Origin: a virus
Direction: 5' to 3' (one strand)
Length of the DNA: 25,352 nucleotides
Virus record (IMG/VR): IMGVR_UViG_3300025704_000102
Span: 1 to 25,352 of that record
The notes under the pieces: generated by a model
The model's input: the letters and a program-made list of their open reading frames with translations, nothing else
Told to the model about the DNA's origin: nothing
Database searches by the model: none
Program-made: the position numbers and the translations under genes
Shown here: piece after piece, positions 15,944 through 21,916 of the stretch
How the letters are laid out: the number at the start of each line of letters is the position of its first letter
Position numbering within the stretch: position 1 is the first letter of the stretch

Positions 15944-16419
15944 TCGGTAATCCTCGTCATCAGATAATAGTCAGCCCCTTCAGGGCCAAAGTACCGCATC
16001 ACCGATTCTACCTTAAAACCAAGCCTTTTGGCGAATTTATATGCTATCTCATTTTCGCATCTAACCGTAATCTGCAATCGCAATACACCGAACTCTGCGA
16101 CAATACCATCAATAATATGCCTGGCACCACGCAACACCGCTATCGCATTCTTCTCAATGCCCTCGCCTGGGATCATCCACATCTCGAAATTGGTAGACCA
16201 TAAAGGTCTTACGCCGAAGATGGCAGTAGGTCTACCTTGGCAGATGAACGTCCAGGAGAACCCAGGCATTGCATTATCGATAACGTACTCGTAATAGTTC
16301 GGTATGTTTTCAACATACTCAACCTCAAACGGCTTTAGTTCGATAGAGTACACATGCTTAGGGTTGAACGGCACAAGTATCTGGTCGTTCGACATCCTAA
16401 TGGTAGGCAGTTGCATCAT
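15940..16419 (-). CDS. GNAT-like protein (T7 gp13-type)
   Basis: This 159-residue protein shows the layout of a GNAT fold: an N-terminal helix with YVENIPNYYEYVIDNAMPGF, beta strands (WTFICQGRPTAIFGVRPLW, then NFEMWMIPG), a helix, and near the C terminus LQITVRCENEIAYKFAKRLG followed by FKVESVMRYFGPEGADYYLM, where 'A..fa.rlGF..e' is typical of acetyltransferases. In podoviruses such proteins lie near the terminase or head genes and T7 gp13 is a member; many lack activity. The start overlaps the TerL TGA (TGATG) without an own ribosome site, so translation is probably coupled to TerL. Whether it acetylates anything is unknown. Confidence 0.75.
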   Translation of the reverse strand: MMQLPTIRMSNDQILVPFNPKHVYSIELKPFEVEYVENIPNYYEYVIDNAMPGFSWTFICQGRPTAIFGVRPLWSTNFEMWMIPGEGIEKNAIAVLRGARHIIDGIVAEFGVLRLQITVRCENEIAYKFAKRLGFKVESVMRYFGPEGADYYLMTRITE

Positions 16420-17933
16420 CAGAATATGGCGAAGTCAGTATTAGCCGTATAGGTTTGACCAGAGGATTGGTGGTTGCCTCGGCGCAATCGTCGTTGTTCG
16501 CCGCCGCCCAGCATCAGATACCCAAACGCATCCCCAACGTGCGAGTGATCGTTCTTGACCGGCGTATCTTTGAATCGCTCTTGACCCGCGCCCAGGCTTT
16601 GCCGTTTAAAAAAGTAACCGCCGGATAAGCTTTTACGCAAGCGTAAGCATTTCTTGTCAACCATCAGTGCAGGTTTGCCAGATATCAGCCGAGTCATTGG
16701 CGATGCACCAGCCTCCCGCCGTACCTGGAACGCATTGCTATCAGTCGGCTGCGCCTTGAACCCTATTGATCTTAGGTGGTCAAAGGCCGTCACCTCATAG
16801 ATCTCGTCTCGCTTATTACCCGCCGGATCACCCCAGATTAAGATCTCATGCTTACTGTATTTCTCAGCAATCTTGCCCAATAATTCTTGACCAAAACGCT
16901 CCAGCCCCATGTCAAACGTCACCAGCTCCTCCAGTATACGCCAGGCGCCACCAGCAGTTCGTTGACCAAAAACAGCAGCCGGAGTCAAACCAAAATCTAC
17001 ACCAATCTGGATCGAGTAATACGGATCAGCCTCCAGATCCGCACTCATCATTTCATCATCATACTCAGGCCATACTGGCCGTCCTTCCTGGACAAAGGTA
17101 TACATACCCTGGGCGTAGCACCGGATCCAGTCGGCATTCTTCCCACCCAATAACTGCTGGTAATAACCAGGCGGCAGGTTGTTCCGGTTCTCGGCATTAG
17201 GATTAACCATCCACCATTTACCACCAGAAAAAATAAATCCATTCGCCTCTGGGTTCTCAGGCAAATCGTCCTTGGTAACGGGCAATACACCACCAGGCTG
17301 GCGATGAAACGTCCACGGAAAGTCACCCTTGATCGGTTCTTTCTCAGACAGCGTATGCCACCAGTGGTCATTGTCCGGCGGGTTCGTATCCATCCATATC
17401 CCGTACCAGGTCGGCCCGCCATCAGCCTTCGTTGGGTATCGGCCCACGCGGTGAGTCAGTCCATCAACCACAGCTTTTGGCAGCTCCCGCGCCTCATTGC
17501 ACCAGGCACCCGTAATCTCCAGCGATAACAGCTTTCGAACAGACTGCGGCGTATCCAGTGCCAAAAATATTACCTCACAATCAATCCCCGCAGCGTCACC
17601 GCGAGCTGGCAGCTTCAGATGGTGCGTGATTGGCGGTTGCCAACGCATCCCGCCCCAGGTCGATTCAGGGAATAATTCTTGCCAGGTCTTGATCGTCGTG
17701 GTTCGCAGCTCCGGATAAGTGTTCCGAACGATCACAAACCGCGTATAACGTATTCCATCACGCGGCGATGGCTTCTGCCGCACCGCTCGCAACATAATCT
17801 CAGCAGCGCAACCATACGACTTACCAGAACCAACCGGCCCCATCAGCCCACGGACAAACGAATCATCGTTTACAAAGTCCCAAACGGTCGGTGAGTTCGA
17901 AAAATCTAAATCAAGACTCGGTAGATTGCTCAT
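16419..17933 (-). CDS. Terminase large subunit (packaging ATPase/nuclease)
   Basis: This 504-residue protein has a Walker A motif GPVGSGKS at residues 32-39, a Walker B-like strand (IDCEVIFLALD), the motif LEITGAWCNEARELP downstream of it, and nuclease-domain elements GVDFGLTPAAVFGQ, LIWGDPAGNKRDE and DHSHVGDAFGYLML. These give the ATPase and RNase H-like nuclease halves of the packaging motor. It cuts concatemeric DNA and drives it through the portal. The start at 17933 has GAGGAG 4-5 bases upstream and overlaps the TerS gene by 23 bases. It resembles the terminases of podoviruses outside the closest T7 group. Confidence 0.95.
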   Translation of the reverse strand: MSNLPSLDLDFSNSPTVWDFVNDDSFVRGLMGPVGSGKSYGCAAEIMLRAVRQKPSPRDGIRYTRFVIVRNTYPELRTTTIKTWQELFPESTWGGMRWQPPITHHLKLPARGDAAGIDCEVIFLALDTPQSVRKLLSLEITGAWCNEARELPKAVVDGLTHRVGRYPTKADGGPTWYGIWMDTNPPDNDHWWHTLSEKEPIKGDFPWTFHRQPGGVLPVTKDDLPENPEANGFIFSGGKWWMVNPNAENRNNLPPGYYQQLLGGKNADWIRCYAQGMYTFVQEGRPVWPEYDDEMMSADLEADPYYSIQIGVDFGLTPAAVFGQRTAGGAWRILEELVTFDMGLERFGQELLGKIAEKYSKHEILIWGDPAGNKRDEIYEVTAFDHLRSIGFKAQPTDSNAFQVRREAGASPMTRLISGKPALMVDKKCLRLRKSLSGGYFFKRQSLGAGQERFKDTPVKNDHSHVGDAFGYLMLGGGEQRRLRRGNHQSSGQTYTANTDFAIF

Positions 17934-18384
17934 CTAGCTCCTCGTTGTACTGCGTGTACCCAGGCGATAATGCCTGATCCGGCCCGCGCATGTTAATCCC
18001 CACAATGGATGGACGCTCCTCGTCCTTCTCGGTATCCAACATCCCAGCAGCTTTAGCCAGGACGCGCAACACCGCAACCTTATCATGCAATTCAATCGTG
18101 ATATCAGCACCCCGCACGCTGATCTTCTTGATCGCGCGCAAGGCATGCTCCGGTATATCCTCGATAGGCTTCACAGTCCCATCCAAGTTAACAATATCGG
18201 TAATATTCGTCGTACCCAAGGCAATTAATTCCTGGGCCACAGCCTCTTTGTGCTGGTGCAAGGTCTCTGATCGACCGATTCTCTTCTGGACATGGCGAAC
18301 GCCACCGAATCTGCCCAGAGGCGGGCGTTGATCACTGCCACTGTCGGCGTCTTTTCCACCACTGTTGCCTGTCTTTTTTGGCAT
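17911..18384 (-). CDS. Terminase small subunit
   Basis: This 157-residue protein lies directly before TerL with a 23-base overlap. Its N terminus is basic and Gly-rich (MPKKTGNSGGKDADSGSDQR), followed by HKEAVAQELIALGTTNITDI. A C-terminal part with AIKKISVRGADITIELHDK and AVLRVLAKAAGMLD is the 'k....g..i.l.dk..AL..lak..gl' pattern of small terminases. The family recognises phage DNA and loads TerL. AAGGGA lies just before the ATG. The ending is acidic. Confidence 0.85.
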   Translation of the reverse strand: MPKKTGNSGGKDADSGSDQRPPLGRFGGVRHVQKRIGRSETLHQHKEAVAQELIALGTTNITDIVNLDGTVKPIEDIPEHALRAIKKISVRGADITIELHDKVAVLRVLAKAAGMLDTEKDEERPSIVGINMRGPDQALSPGYTQYNEELDEQSTES

Positions 18385-18491
18385 ATTCCCTTCTCAGATC
18401 CCTGATAGTCGGAATCTTTCTTGCCGTGTGGTCAATAAAACCAGGGTCACGCGGGGCACTGAAAACCAGAACCCCACCCTTGTATCCAAAA

Positions 18492-18719
18492 TCACCCGCG
18501 TTTTTCATCAGGCATTACGTCTCCATATTTCGGTTGAGCTGCCAACCAGTCCAAGTAGTCGGCGCCAAGGTATCGAACGGATCCACATAGTTTGCGGTAG
18601 GGTGGCCCTTTTTTAGCGTGGCGCCAATAGCGAAAAGTCGCCTCGGCGATATTAGAATGAGAAGACAGTTCCTTCTCGGAATAGTAGGCGTGAATTTGAA
18701 GCTCGGGAGCGATGCGCAT
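18492..18719 (-). CDS. Small HTH (excisionase/MerR-like) DNA-binding protein
   Basis: This 75-residue protein has the pattern of the HTH_17/excisionase group: YYSEKELSSHSNIAEATFRY, then WRHAKKGPPYRKLCGSVRYL, then GADYLDWLAAQ. This is a winged helix with the 'GPPy.k..g.vrY...dl..Wl' C-terminal strand. The ATG at 18719 has GGAG 7 bases upstream. It lies between the replication block and TerS, so it may be a late regulator, a terminase-site helper or an excisionase. No integrase is visible in the window, so excision is only one option. Confidence 0.8.
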   Translation of the reverse strand: MRIAPELQIHAYYSEKELSSHSNIAEATFRYWRHAKKGPPYRKLCGSVRYLGADYLDWLAAQPKYGDVMPDEKRG

Positions 18720-18758
18720 ATTTTATCTCCATGAAAGGTTGTCAATATTATTTGGAGA

Positions 18759-18959
18759 TCACCTGTTTTTTTCATCTAGCCATTCTCTGTACCGCAAACC
18801 GCAATAATAACAATGATTATCACGGTTTGTCGTTACATCGGTATCCTTGATACGGCATTGATGCGTCCAATACTCGGTGATCACAAAGCCTTTGGCAATG
18901 TCTCTGACAATGGTCATCAGCTTGTACACGCCAGGCCAGATCCTAGAAAGGGATTTCAT
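18759..18959 (-). CDS. Small CxxC protein, possible zinc-binding
   Basis: The most likely start is ATG at 18959, giving 66 residues (MKSLSRIWPGVYKLMTIVRD at the N terminus); the frame is open further upstream, but there it only shadows the SSB-like gene. The C terminus has TNRDNHCYYCGLRYREWLDE, so one CxxC, plus an earlier His-Gln-Cys that could complete a zinc site. The start overlaps the end of the SSB-like gene by 17 bases, with GAAGG upstream as a weak ribosome site. A second start at 18917 (MTIVRD) is possible. Function unknown; small zinc proteins of this type are common beside phage replication genes. Confidence 0.65.
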   Translation of the reverse strand: MKSLSRIWPGVYKLMTIVRDIAKGFVITEYWTHQCRIKDTDVTTNRDNHCYYCGLRYREWLDEKNR

Positions 18960-19185
18960 CGTCAAAGCCTTCGGCTGGGGCATCGGCTGGAGCGGCAGTA
19001 AGGCCGCGAGTACCATCATCCTCAAACAATGACAACCAGATCTCACCTTCTTGGTTCGGAATAGGCAAAGACTCCAGCTTAACCCTGACCTTACCATCTC
19101 GCTCAAAGGCAACACCATGCTTGAGCCATACAGGCTTGTCCCGTCCTGGGACTTGTTTGGCTTGACTGACGTTATATCGTTTCAT
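18943..19185 (-). CDS. Small protein with SSB-type acidic C-terminal tail
   Basis: This 80-residue protein starts with ATG at 19185; AGAGGAG lies about 8 bases upstream, which favours this start over the GTG at 19194. It has MKRYNVSQAKQVPGRDKPVW, then HGVAFERDGKVRVKLESLPI and GEIWLSLFEDD, a short beta-rich domain, then an Ala/Pro linker and the C terminus FDDEIPF. That ending closely matches the DDDIPF tail with which bacterial SSB recruits SSB partner proteins. The domain is too short for a normal OB fold. It may be a minimal ssDNA-binding protein or a decoy/adaptor that contacts SSB partners. It lies just after the initiator gene, which fits replication. Confidence 0.75.
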   Translation of the reverse strand: MKRYNVSQAKQVPGRDKPVWLKHGVAFERDGKVRVKLESLPIPNQEGEIWLSLFEDDGTRGLTAAPADAPAEGFDDEIPF

Positions 19186-19216
19186 GTGAAACACTCCTCT
19201 TAGTTAGTGGACTTGC

Positions 19217-19245
19217 ACTATGGCATGAAAATGCGATATCGGCAA
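19217..19245 (-). promoter_or_regulatory. Possible promoter of the SSB-like gene
   Basis: Read leftward: TTGCCG (19240-19245), a 17-base spacer, and CATAGT (19217-19222, four of six). The ATG lies about 25 bases beyond the expected start site, with a good ribosome site in between. The spacer contains the palindrome CGATATCG, as in the leftward promoter at 21283-21311. Confidence 0.4.
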
Positions 19246-19259
19246 CCTTTTCATGAAAA
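19223..19259. repeat. Inverted repeats TTTTCATGAAAA and GCATGAAAATGC
   Basis: A perfect 12-base palindrome TTTTCATGAAAA (19248-19259) and a hairpin GCAT-GAAA-ATGC (19223-19234) flank the GCGATATCGG site. The half-site CATGAAAA occurs twice, 28 bases apart. These may be binding sites for a dimeric regulator. Confidence 0.45.
19233..19242. promoter_or_regulatory. Candidate operator GCGATATCGG (copy 2)
   Basis: The 10-mer GCGATATCGG, with core palindrome CGATATCG, lies inside the promoter-like element before the SSB-like gene. An identical copy lies in the divergent control region at 21290-21299. A repressor bound here would block the promoter. A third copy (396-405) lies inside the fibre gene and is probably coincidental coding sequence. 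Confidence 0.4.
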
Positions 19260-19280
19260 ACTGGAAAATACTGTTGTGAG

Positions 19281-19416
19281 GGGCAGCAGCGACGACGCAG
19301 GGGGGGTGGGGGCAAGGGGTGGGTCGCGCGCGCGGGCGTGGGTGCGCGTGTGCGCGCGGGCGCAGGCGTGTGGGCGGGTGCGCGTGCGTGTGGGCGGGCG
19401 TGCGCGTGGGGGTGGC
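19281..19416 (+). repeat. Strand-biased G-rich / alternating GC-GT low-complexity stretch
   Basis: About 135 bases between the SSB-like and initiator genes consist almost only of G, C and T, with G on the plus strand. It begins with a G-quadruplex motif at 19300-19323 (G7, T, G5, CAA, G4, T, G3), followed by long alternating purine-pyrimidine runs of the Z-DNA type. A 13-mer GCGTGTGGGCGGG occurs at 19366-19378 and 19386-19398. Composition is very unlike its neighbours. Open frames on both strands here are low-complexity and not believable genes. It lies just downstream of the candidate origin. Confidence 0.85.
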
Positions 19417-19486
19417 ATGTCTGCCTGTTGCGCCCAGGTGGCTCACATGACCCGATCCCATGCCCTCAACATGCCCTCAGAGGCTC

Positions 19487-20323
19487 TCAGGTTGGATCTG
19501 AGCGCTTTTTGATGCCAGCTAATAGCGACCTAGCCATAGGGTTCGGAACGCGCCTCAGAGAAGCTTTAACGATCTCCTCGAAGTATGCCACCGACCGAGG
19601 CCAGTCCTGTCGTTTCTCACGGCACTTGGCCGCTTGCTTGCCCAGCAGGTGCCGCCATTCAGCCTCAAGCAGTCCATGACTGATCCAGGTTGACATCATC
19701 GCTTGATCACGCTCACTGATTGTCCTGTGCTGTCCAAGAGTGTCAGCAGTTCGAAGAAAGTGATTACAGTAAACTTTAACCATGATCTTAAAGTCCTCGT
19801 TATACCCCGTTAGTGTCTCGTTATGTGCAATGTCAGAAGTTGCAGGTCGCGCAACCTCAGAAGTTGCACCTGGCGCTTCAGAAGTTGCACCTGGTCCTGA
19901 TTCACCTGCAACCCTAGAAGTTGCACCTGCAACCCCAGAGATTGCACCTGATTCTTCGCTCAATGCGATTTGATGGGCGGCTGTTTGGGTGCTGTATGCC
20001 TCCTCCTCCGTGGTCACATCGGGGTCGTATATGACCTTGACGGAGCTGGTTTTCTGATCCTTGTACCGTTTCTTTGCATACACCCAGTACCCAAGATCCT
20101 TCAAGATTGTCAGCTGTTTGTTGACAGCCTGGCGCGATATGCCCAGGTCAGCCGCTAGCCGGTCCTGACTGACAAAGGTTACGCCGTTCCTGTCGACATA
20201 CGAGCACAGCGCAGCGAGCACGTGGAGCGCCCTGGTGCGGTTTATGCGCTTATCCATCACAGCGTTAAACGGCAAGATCGAATACTTCCTAAGATCTTTT
20301 GGTTTGATGTCATCCGGTCTCAC
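19487..20323 (-). CDS. Replication initiator-like protein with winged helix (lambda O-type layout)
   Basis: The protein has about 278 residues from a GTG at 20323 that overlaps the upstream TGA by four bases (GTGA); a GTG at 20332 would add three residues. The N-terminal part has RALHVLAALCSYVDRNGVTF, then SQDRLAADLGISRQAVNKQL, a clear winged helix-turn-helix of the replication-protein type. The middle is a repetitive linker with variants of GATSEVA, encoded by iteron-like DNA repeats. The C-terminal domain (EDFKIMVKVYCNHFLRTADT onward) is helical and ends basic. DNA-binding domain, repeats inside the gene and a separate C-terminal domain is the lambda O plan, in which the C-terminal part recruits a helicase loader. 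No helicase or loader is visible here. Confidence 0.75.
   Translation of the reverse strand: MRPDDIKPKDLRKYSILPFNAVMDKRINRTRALHVLAALCSYVDRNGVTFVSQDRLAADLGISRQAVNKQLTILKDLGYWVYAKKRYKDQKTSSVKVIYDPDVTTEEEAYSTQTAAHQIALSEESGAISGVAGATSRVAGESGPGATSEAPGATSEVARPATSDIAHNETLTGYNEDFKIMVKVYCNHFLRTADTLGQHRTISERDQAMMSTWISHGLLEAEWRHLLGKQAAKCREKRQDWPRSVAYFEEIVKASLRRVPNPMARSLLAGIKKRSDPT
19740..19800. other. AT-rich segment beside the iterons (candidate DNA-unwinding element)
   Basis: This stretch of the initiator gene is distinctly richer in A and T than the surrounding gene (for example GTGATTACAGTAAACTTTAA on the plus strand). It starts about 35 bases from the last repeat, on the side where lambda ori has its AT-rich segment. 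It is coding sequence, so the AT content may be coincidental. Confidence 0.35.
19833..19950. repeat. Five iteron-like repeats inside the initiator gene (candidate origin)
   Basis: The motif TCAGAAGTTGCACCTGG (plus strand) occurs in five close variants with core starts at 19833, 19857, 19878, 19914 and 19935. Copies 1-3 share TCAGAAGTTGCA exactly, copy 4 has CTAGAAGTTGCA, copy 5 CCAGAGATTGCA. Four copies are followed by CCTG. Spacings are 24, 21, 36 and 21 bases, all multiples of three. This resembles the four 18-bp iterons in lambda gene O. A simple protein repeat is the alternative. Confidence 0.65.
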
Positions 20324-20643
20324 GGCAGCCACCGCTGCCGGAGCAGTGCATTCGCGTCCGCCCGGACCCTCAGCTTGGCGTATGACTGCGACCCGCCGAC
20401 GACGACCTGGCCCAGCTTGTCTATGCCATCCAGCACGCCCCTGGTAATCATCTGTTCGACCATGTTGCGGGTGTGCCAGTTCGGCAGCCCTACAACCCGC
20501 GCCATCTCATTCAAGGTGAACAGCCCCGACTGCCCGAGGTCACTACCCAGCAGCGCCGCCTTAACTTTTTGGTATTCAGCCTCGCGCTGAATCAGTGCCG
20601 TGATCGTGTTGGCGTGCTCGGCCTTTTTCTGTTTCCCGCTCAT
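20320..20643 (-). CDS. Small winged-helix-like protein
   Basis: This 107-residue protein starts at ATG 20643 with GAGGGG 6 bases upstream. The N terminus is charged (MSGKQKKAEHANTITALIQR). The middle reads GLFTLNEMARVVGLPNWHTR followed by NMVEQMITRGVLDGID, a 'tl.ema..vglp..t.r..ve.mi..gvl' pattern of a winged helix. The C terminus is basic. It lies between RusA and the initiator and its stop overlaps the initiator start by four bases, so it is probably a replication accessory or regulator. I do not recognise a named family. Confidence 0.75.
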   Translation of the reverse strand: MSGKQKKAEHANTITALIQREAEYQKVKAALLGSDLGQSGLFTLNEMARVVGLPNWHTRNMVEQMITRGVLDGIDKLGQVVVGGSQSYAKLRVRADANALLRQRWLP

Positions 20644-20652
20644 TGTTTCCCC

Positions 20653-21048
20653 TCACCAATTCAATCTGATTTCGACCCTCGCCAGGTCTCCGTATCGTTT
20701 CTCGGCGCTGATCATGTGTACCTGCTGGTCGTCGAGGTACGCCGCTTCGTTCATCCCATCAAGGCAAATCTTGATCACGTTGTCGACATCGGGCCTGGTC
20801 GGCATGATATCGCCTCGAGCAGCTGCCGCCTGTTGCGCTTTCGGCCACGACTTCGGGATGCCATAAACCGCAATAATATCAACCTGGACGTTTACCTCAA
20901 TCGGCTCGCTGATTACCTCCCGCGCAGCCGCCGCAATCAGCCGCTCATACTGCAATGTCGATGACGGCGTGAATACCCGACCCCTGGCAAACCTGGGCCG
21001 ACCCTTCGCCTTTGGCTGACCTGGTATGACGATCAGAGCCTCAGGCAT
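20653..21048 (-). CDS. rusA: RusA-type Holliday junction resolvase
   Basis: The protein has 131 residues from ATG 21048, which overlaps the upstream TGA by 8 bases; a GTG at 21072 is an alternative. It has LIVIPGQPKAKGRPRFARGR near the N terminus and the RusA core RPDVDNVIKICLDGMN followed by AAYLDDQQV. The acidic residues Asp87, Asp89 and Asp106/107 match the catalytic set of the family. RusA dimers cut four-way junctions, which in phages clears branched replication or packaging DNA. Here it would act with the YqaJ and RecT recombination genes transcribed the other way. E. coli RusA is 120 residues. Confidence 0.92.
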   Translation of the reverse strand: MPEALIVIPGQPKAKGRPRFARGRVFTPSSTLQYERLIAAAAREVISEPIEVNVQVDIIAVYGIPKSWPKAQQAAAARGDIMPTRPDVDNVIKICLDGMNEAAYLDDQQVHMISAEKRYGDLARVEIRLNW

Positions 21049-21247
21049 TACGGTTAATCCAGTCGCTGACACTGCCCTGGTTTGCGGGTTCCTGCCCTAG
21101 TCCCTGGCGCAATAAATCGACCACCACGGCGGCCTTTGATTGCTCCCTGGCGACCGATTGCGCTTCGATTTCGGCCAATAGATCACTGGGACACCGAAAA
21201 AAAAGCGGTTTTAACTCATTGTTTTTGTTAGCCTTTTGGTGTTTCAT
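21041..21247 (-). CDS. Ribbon-helix-helix (Arc/CopG-like) regulator
   Basis: This 68-residue protein has a basic N terminus, a strand-like ELKPLFFRCP, then two helices (SDLLAEIEAQSVAREQ and SKAAVVVDLLRQGLGQ). This is the size and order of a ribbon-helix-helix domain, in which a paired strand reads DNA. It is the first gene left of the divergent control region, 33 bases from the overlapping promoters, so it may repress one or both. The ATG at 21247 has no good ribosome site; an A-rich leader precedes it, suggesting low expression. Confidence 0.75.
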   Translation of the reverse strand: MKHQKANKNNELKPLFFRCPSDLLAEIEAQSVAREQSKAAVVVDLLRQGLGQEPANQGSVSDWINRNA

Positions 21248-21279
21248 TAAATTATTTTCACTTTTTTTGGATTTAGGGG

Positions 21280-21308
21280 TTGACTCTAAGCGATATCGGA
21301 CTTAAATT
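21280..21308 (+). promoter_or_regulatory. Early rightward promoter
   Basis: TTGACT (21280-21285, five of six), a 17-base spacer, and TAAATT (21303-21308, four of six), about 40 bases before the first rightward gene. This is the best sigma-70-type match in the window. It overlaps a leftward promoter-like site almost completely. Confidence 0.65.
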
Positions 21309-21311
21309 CAA
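21283..21311 (-). promoter_or_regulatory. Leftward promoter-like site superimposed on the early promoter
   Basis: Read leftward: TTGAAT (21306-21311, four of six), a 17-base spacer, and TAGAGT (21283-21288, four of six). It would serve the RHH regulator, RusA and initiator genes. Each site's -35 overlaps the other's -10 region, so RNA polymerase can occupy only one at a time. Confidence 0.5.
21290..21299. promoter_or_regulatory. Candidate operator GCGATATCGG (copy 1)
   Basis: The 10-mer lies in the spacer of both overlapping promoters. Around it, 11-base arms (21280-21290 and 21301-21311) form an imperfect inverted repeat with 9 of 11 matches. The same 10-mer recurs in the promoter of the SSB-like gene at 19233-19242. 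A dimeric repressor such as the adjacent RHH protein could bind. Confidence 0.45.
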
Positions 21312-21347
21312 TACCGGAATCAATTAAACACACACACGGAGCAGCAC

Positions 21348-21506
21348 ATGACAACAGCAAGACTTTACAACGCAGCCAAGGCCCAGCAGGTAGACGGTAA
21401 GAAAATGATCCTTGAATTATCTGACGGCCAGCGCTTCAACGTCAAAGGCACCCGCGAAGCAAACAAGCTTTGCGCCGAGTTAAACGCCAAGCCCTGGAAT
21501 TTCTAG
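21348..21506 (+). CDS. Small early protein, 52 residues
   Basis: This is the first gene of the rightward operon. ATG at 21348 has GGAG 6 bases upstream, and TAG ends at 21506. The product starts MTTARLYNAAKAQQVDGKKM, with ILELSDGQRFNVKGTREANK next and ending PWNF. It is small, basic and probably folded as a beta hairpin plus helix. I recognise no family. Placed first behind the strongest promoter, it may be an early host-takeover or regulatory protein, which is inference from position only. Confidence 0.7.
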   Translation: MTTARLYNAAKAQQVDGKKMILELSDGQRFNVKGTREANKLCAELNAKPWNF

Positions 21507-21551
21507 GGCTTCACTCAACCACCAAATCAAATCAAACCAGGAGCGACACAC

Positions 21552-21830
21552 ATGGCAACAATCACCAAGAAAGCAGCAAACCGAATTAACGAACTTTTAT
21601 CAGACGTCAGCCTTTACAAGACACTCGGCAACATGAGCTCAGGAGATAGCAGCGGCGATTATTACCGCCATGCTTACAGAGAAGGTACCGCGATTCGCGC
21701 CCTGTTCGTGGAGTTCGGGATCGAGACAGGCGCTCTGAGTTACTTCACAGAGGAGTGCATCGAACGCCTGAAGATGAAGGCCGATGCAGCATTTCAGGCA
21801 AGACTTGATGCAGAATACGCCGCACTGTAA
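21552..21830 (+). CDS. Early hypothetical protein, 92 residues
   Basis: ATG at 21552 with CAGGAG about 9 bases upstream, inside the recurrent leader AAACCAGGAGCGA. The product starts MATITKKAANRINELLSDVS and continues with LYKTLGNMSSGDSSGDYYRH, then a helical part ending ARLDAEYAAL. It is mostly helical and soluble; no motif recognised. Its stop lies 6 bases before the first hammerhead ribozyme, so self-cleavage would give its mRNA a defined structured 3' end. Confidence 0.75.
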   Translation: MATITKKAANRINELLSDVSLYKTLGNMSSGDSSGDYYRHAYREGTAIRALFVEFGIETGALSYFTEECIERLKMKADAAFQARLDAEYAAL

Positions 21831-21836
21831 GCCTAA

Positions 21837-21887
21837 CCCACTGACGAGGCCCCGTGACAGGGGCCGAAACGCCGCAAGGCGTCTGGG
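21837..21887 (+). ncRNA. Type I hammerhead self-cleaving ribozyme, copy 1 (HHR1)
   Basis: All elements occur in order. Stem I: CCCA (21837-21840) with TGGG (21884-21887). Core box CTGACGA (21841-21847). Stem II: GGCCCC (21848-21853) with GGGGCC (21860-21865), loop GTGACA. GAA box at 21866-21868. Stem III: ACGCC (21869-21873) with GGCGT (21878-21882), GNRA loop GCAA. Cleavage residue C at 21883, so the cut is predicted at 21883/21884. Stem I is the open stem, which makes it type I. It lies between the stop of the 92-residue gene and the ribosome site of ardC. Confidence 0.93.
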
Positions 21888-21916
21888 AAGTCAAACACAA
21901 ACCAGGAGCGAGACAC

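Noticed and set aside
18720-18745. Leftward TTGACA (18740-18745) with TAAAAT (18720-18725) before the HTH gene
   Set aside because: The spacer is only 14 bases and the -10 would touch the start codon, so it is unlikely to work as a promoter.
18960-19118. Upstream extension of the CxxC gene
   Set aside because: It only shadows the SSB-like gene in another frame; the start at 18959 gives the usual short overlap.
19204-19512. Open frames of 85 residues (minus) and 101 residues (plus) across the G-rich stretch
   Set aside because: They consist of low-complexity Pro/Thr/His or Arg/Gly/Ala runs caused by base composition, overlap the candidate promoter and part of the initiator gene, and lack a ribosome site.
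21854-21916. Upstream extension of ardC
   Set aside because: It would begin inside the hammerhead ribozyme and lacks a ribosome site; ATG 21917 has CAGGAG at good spacing.
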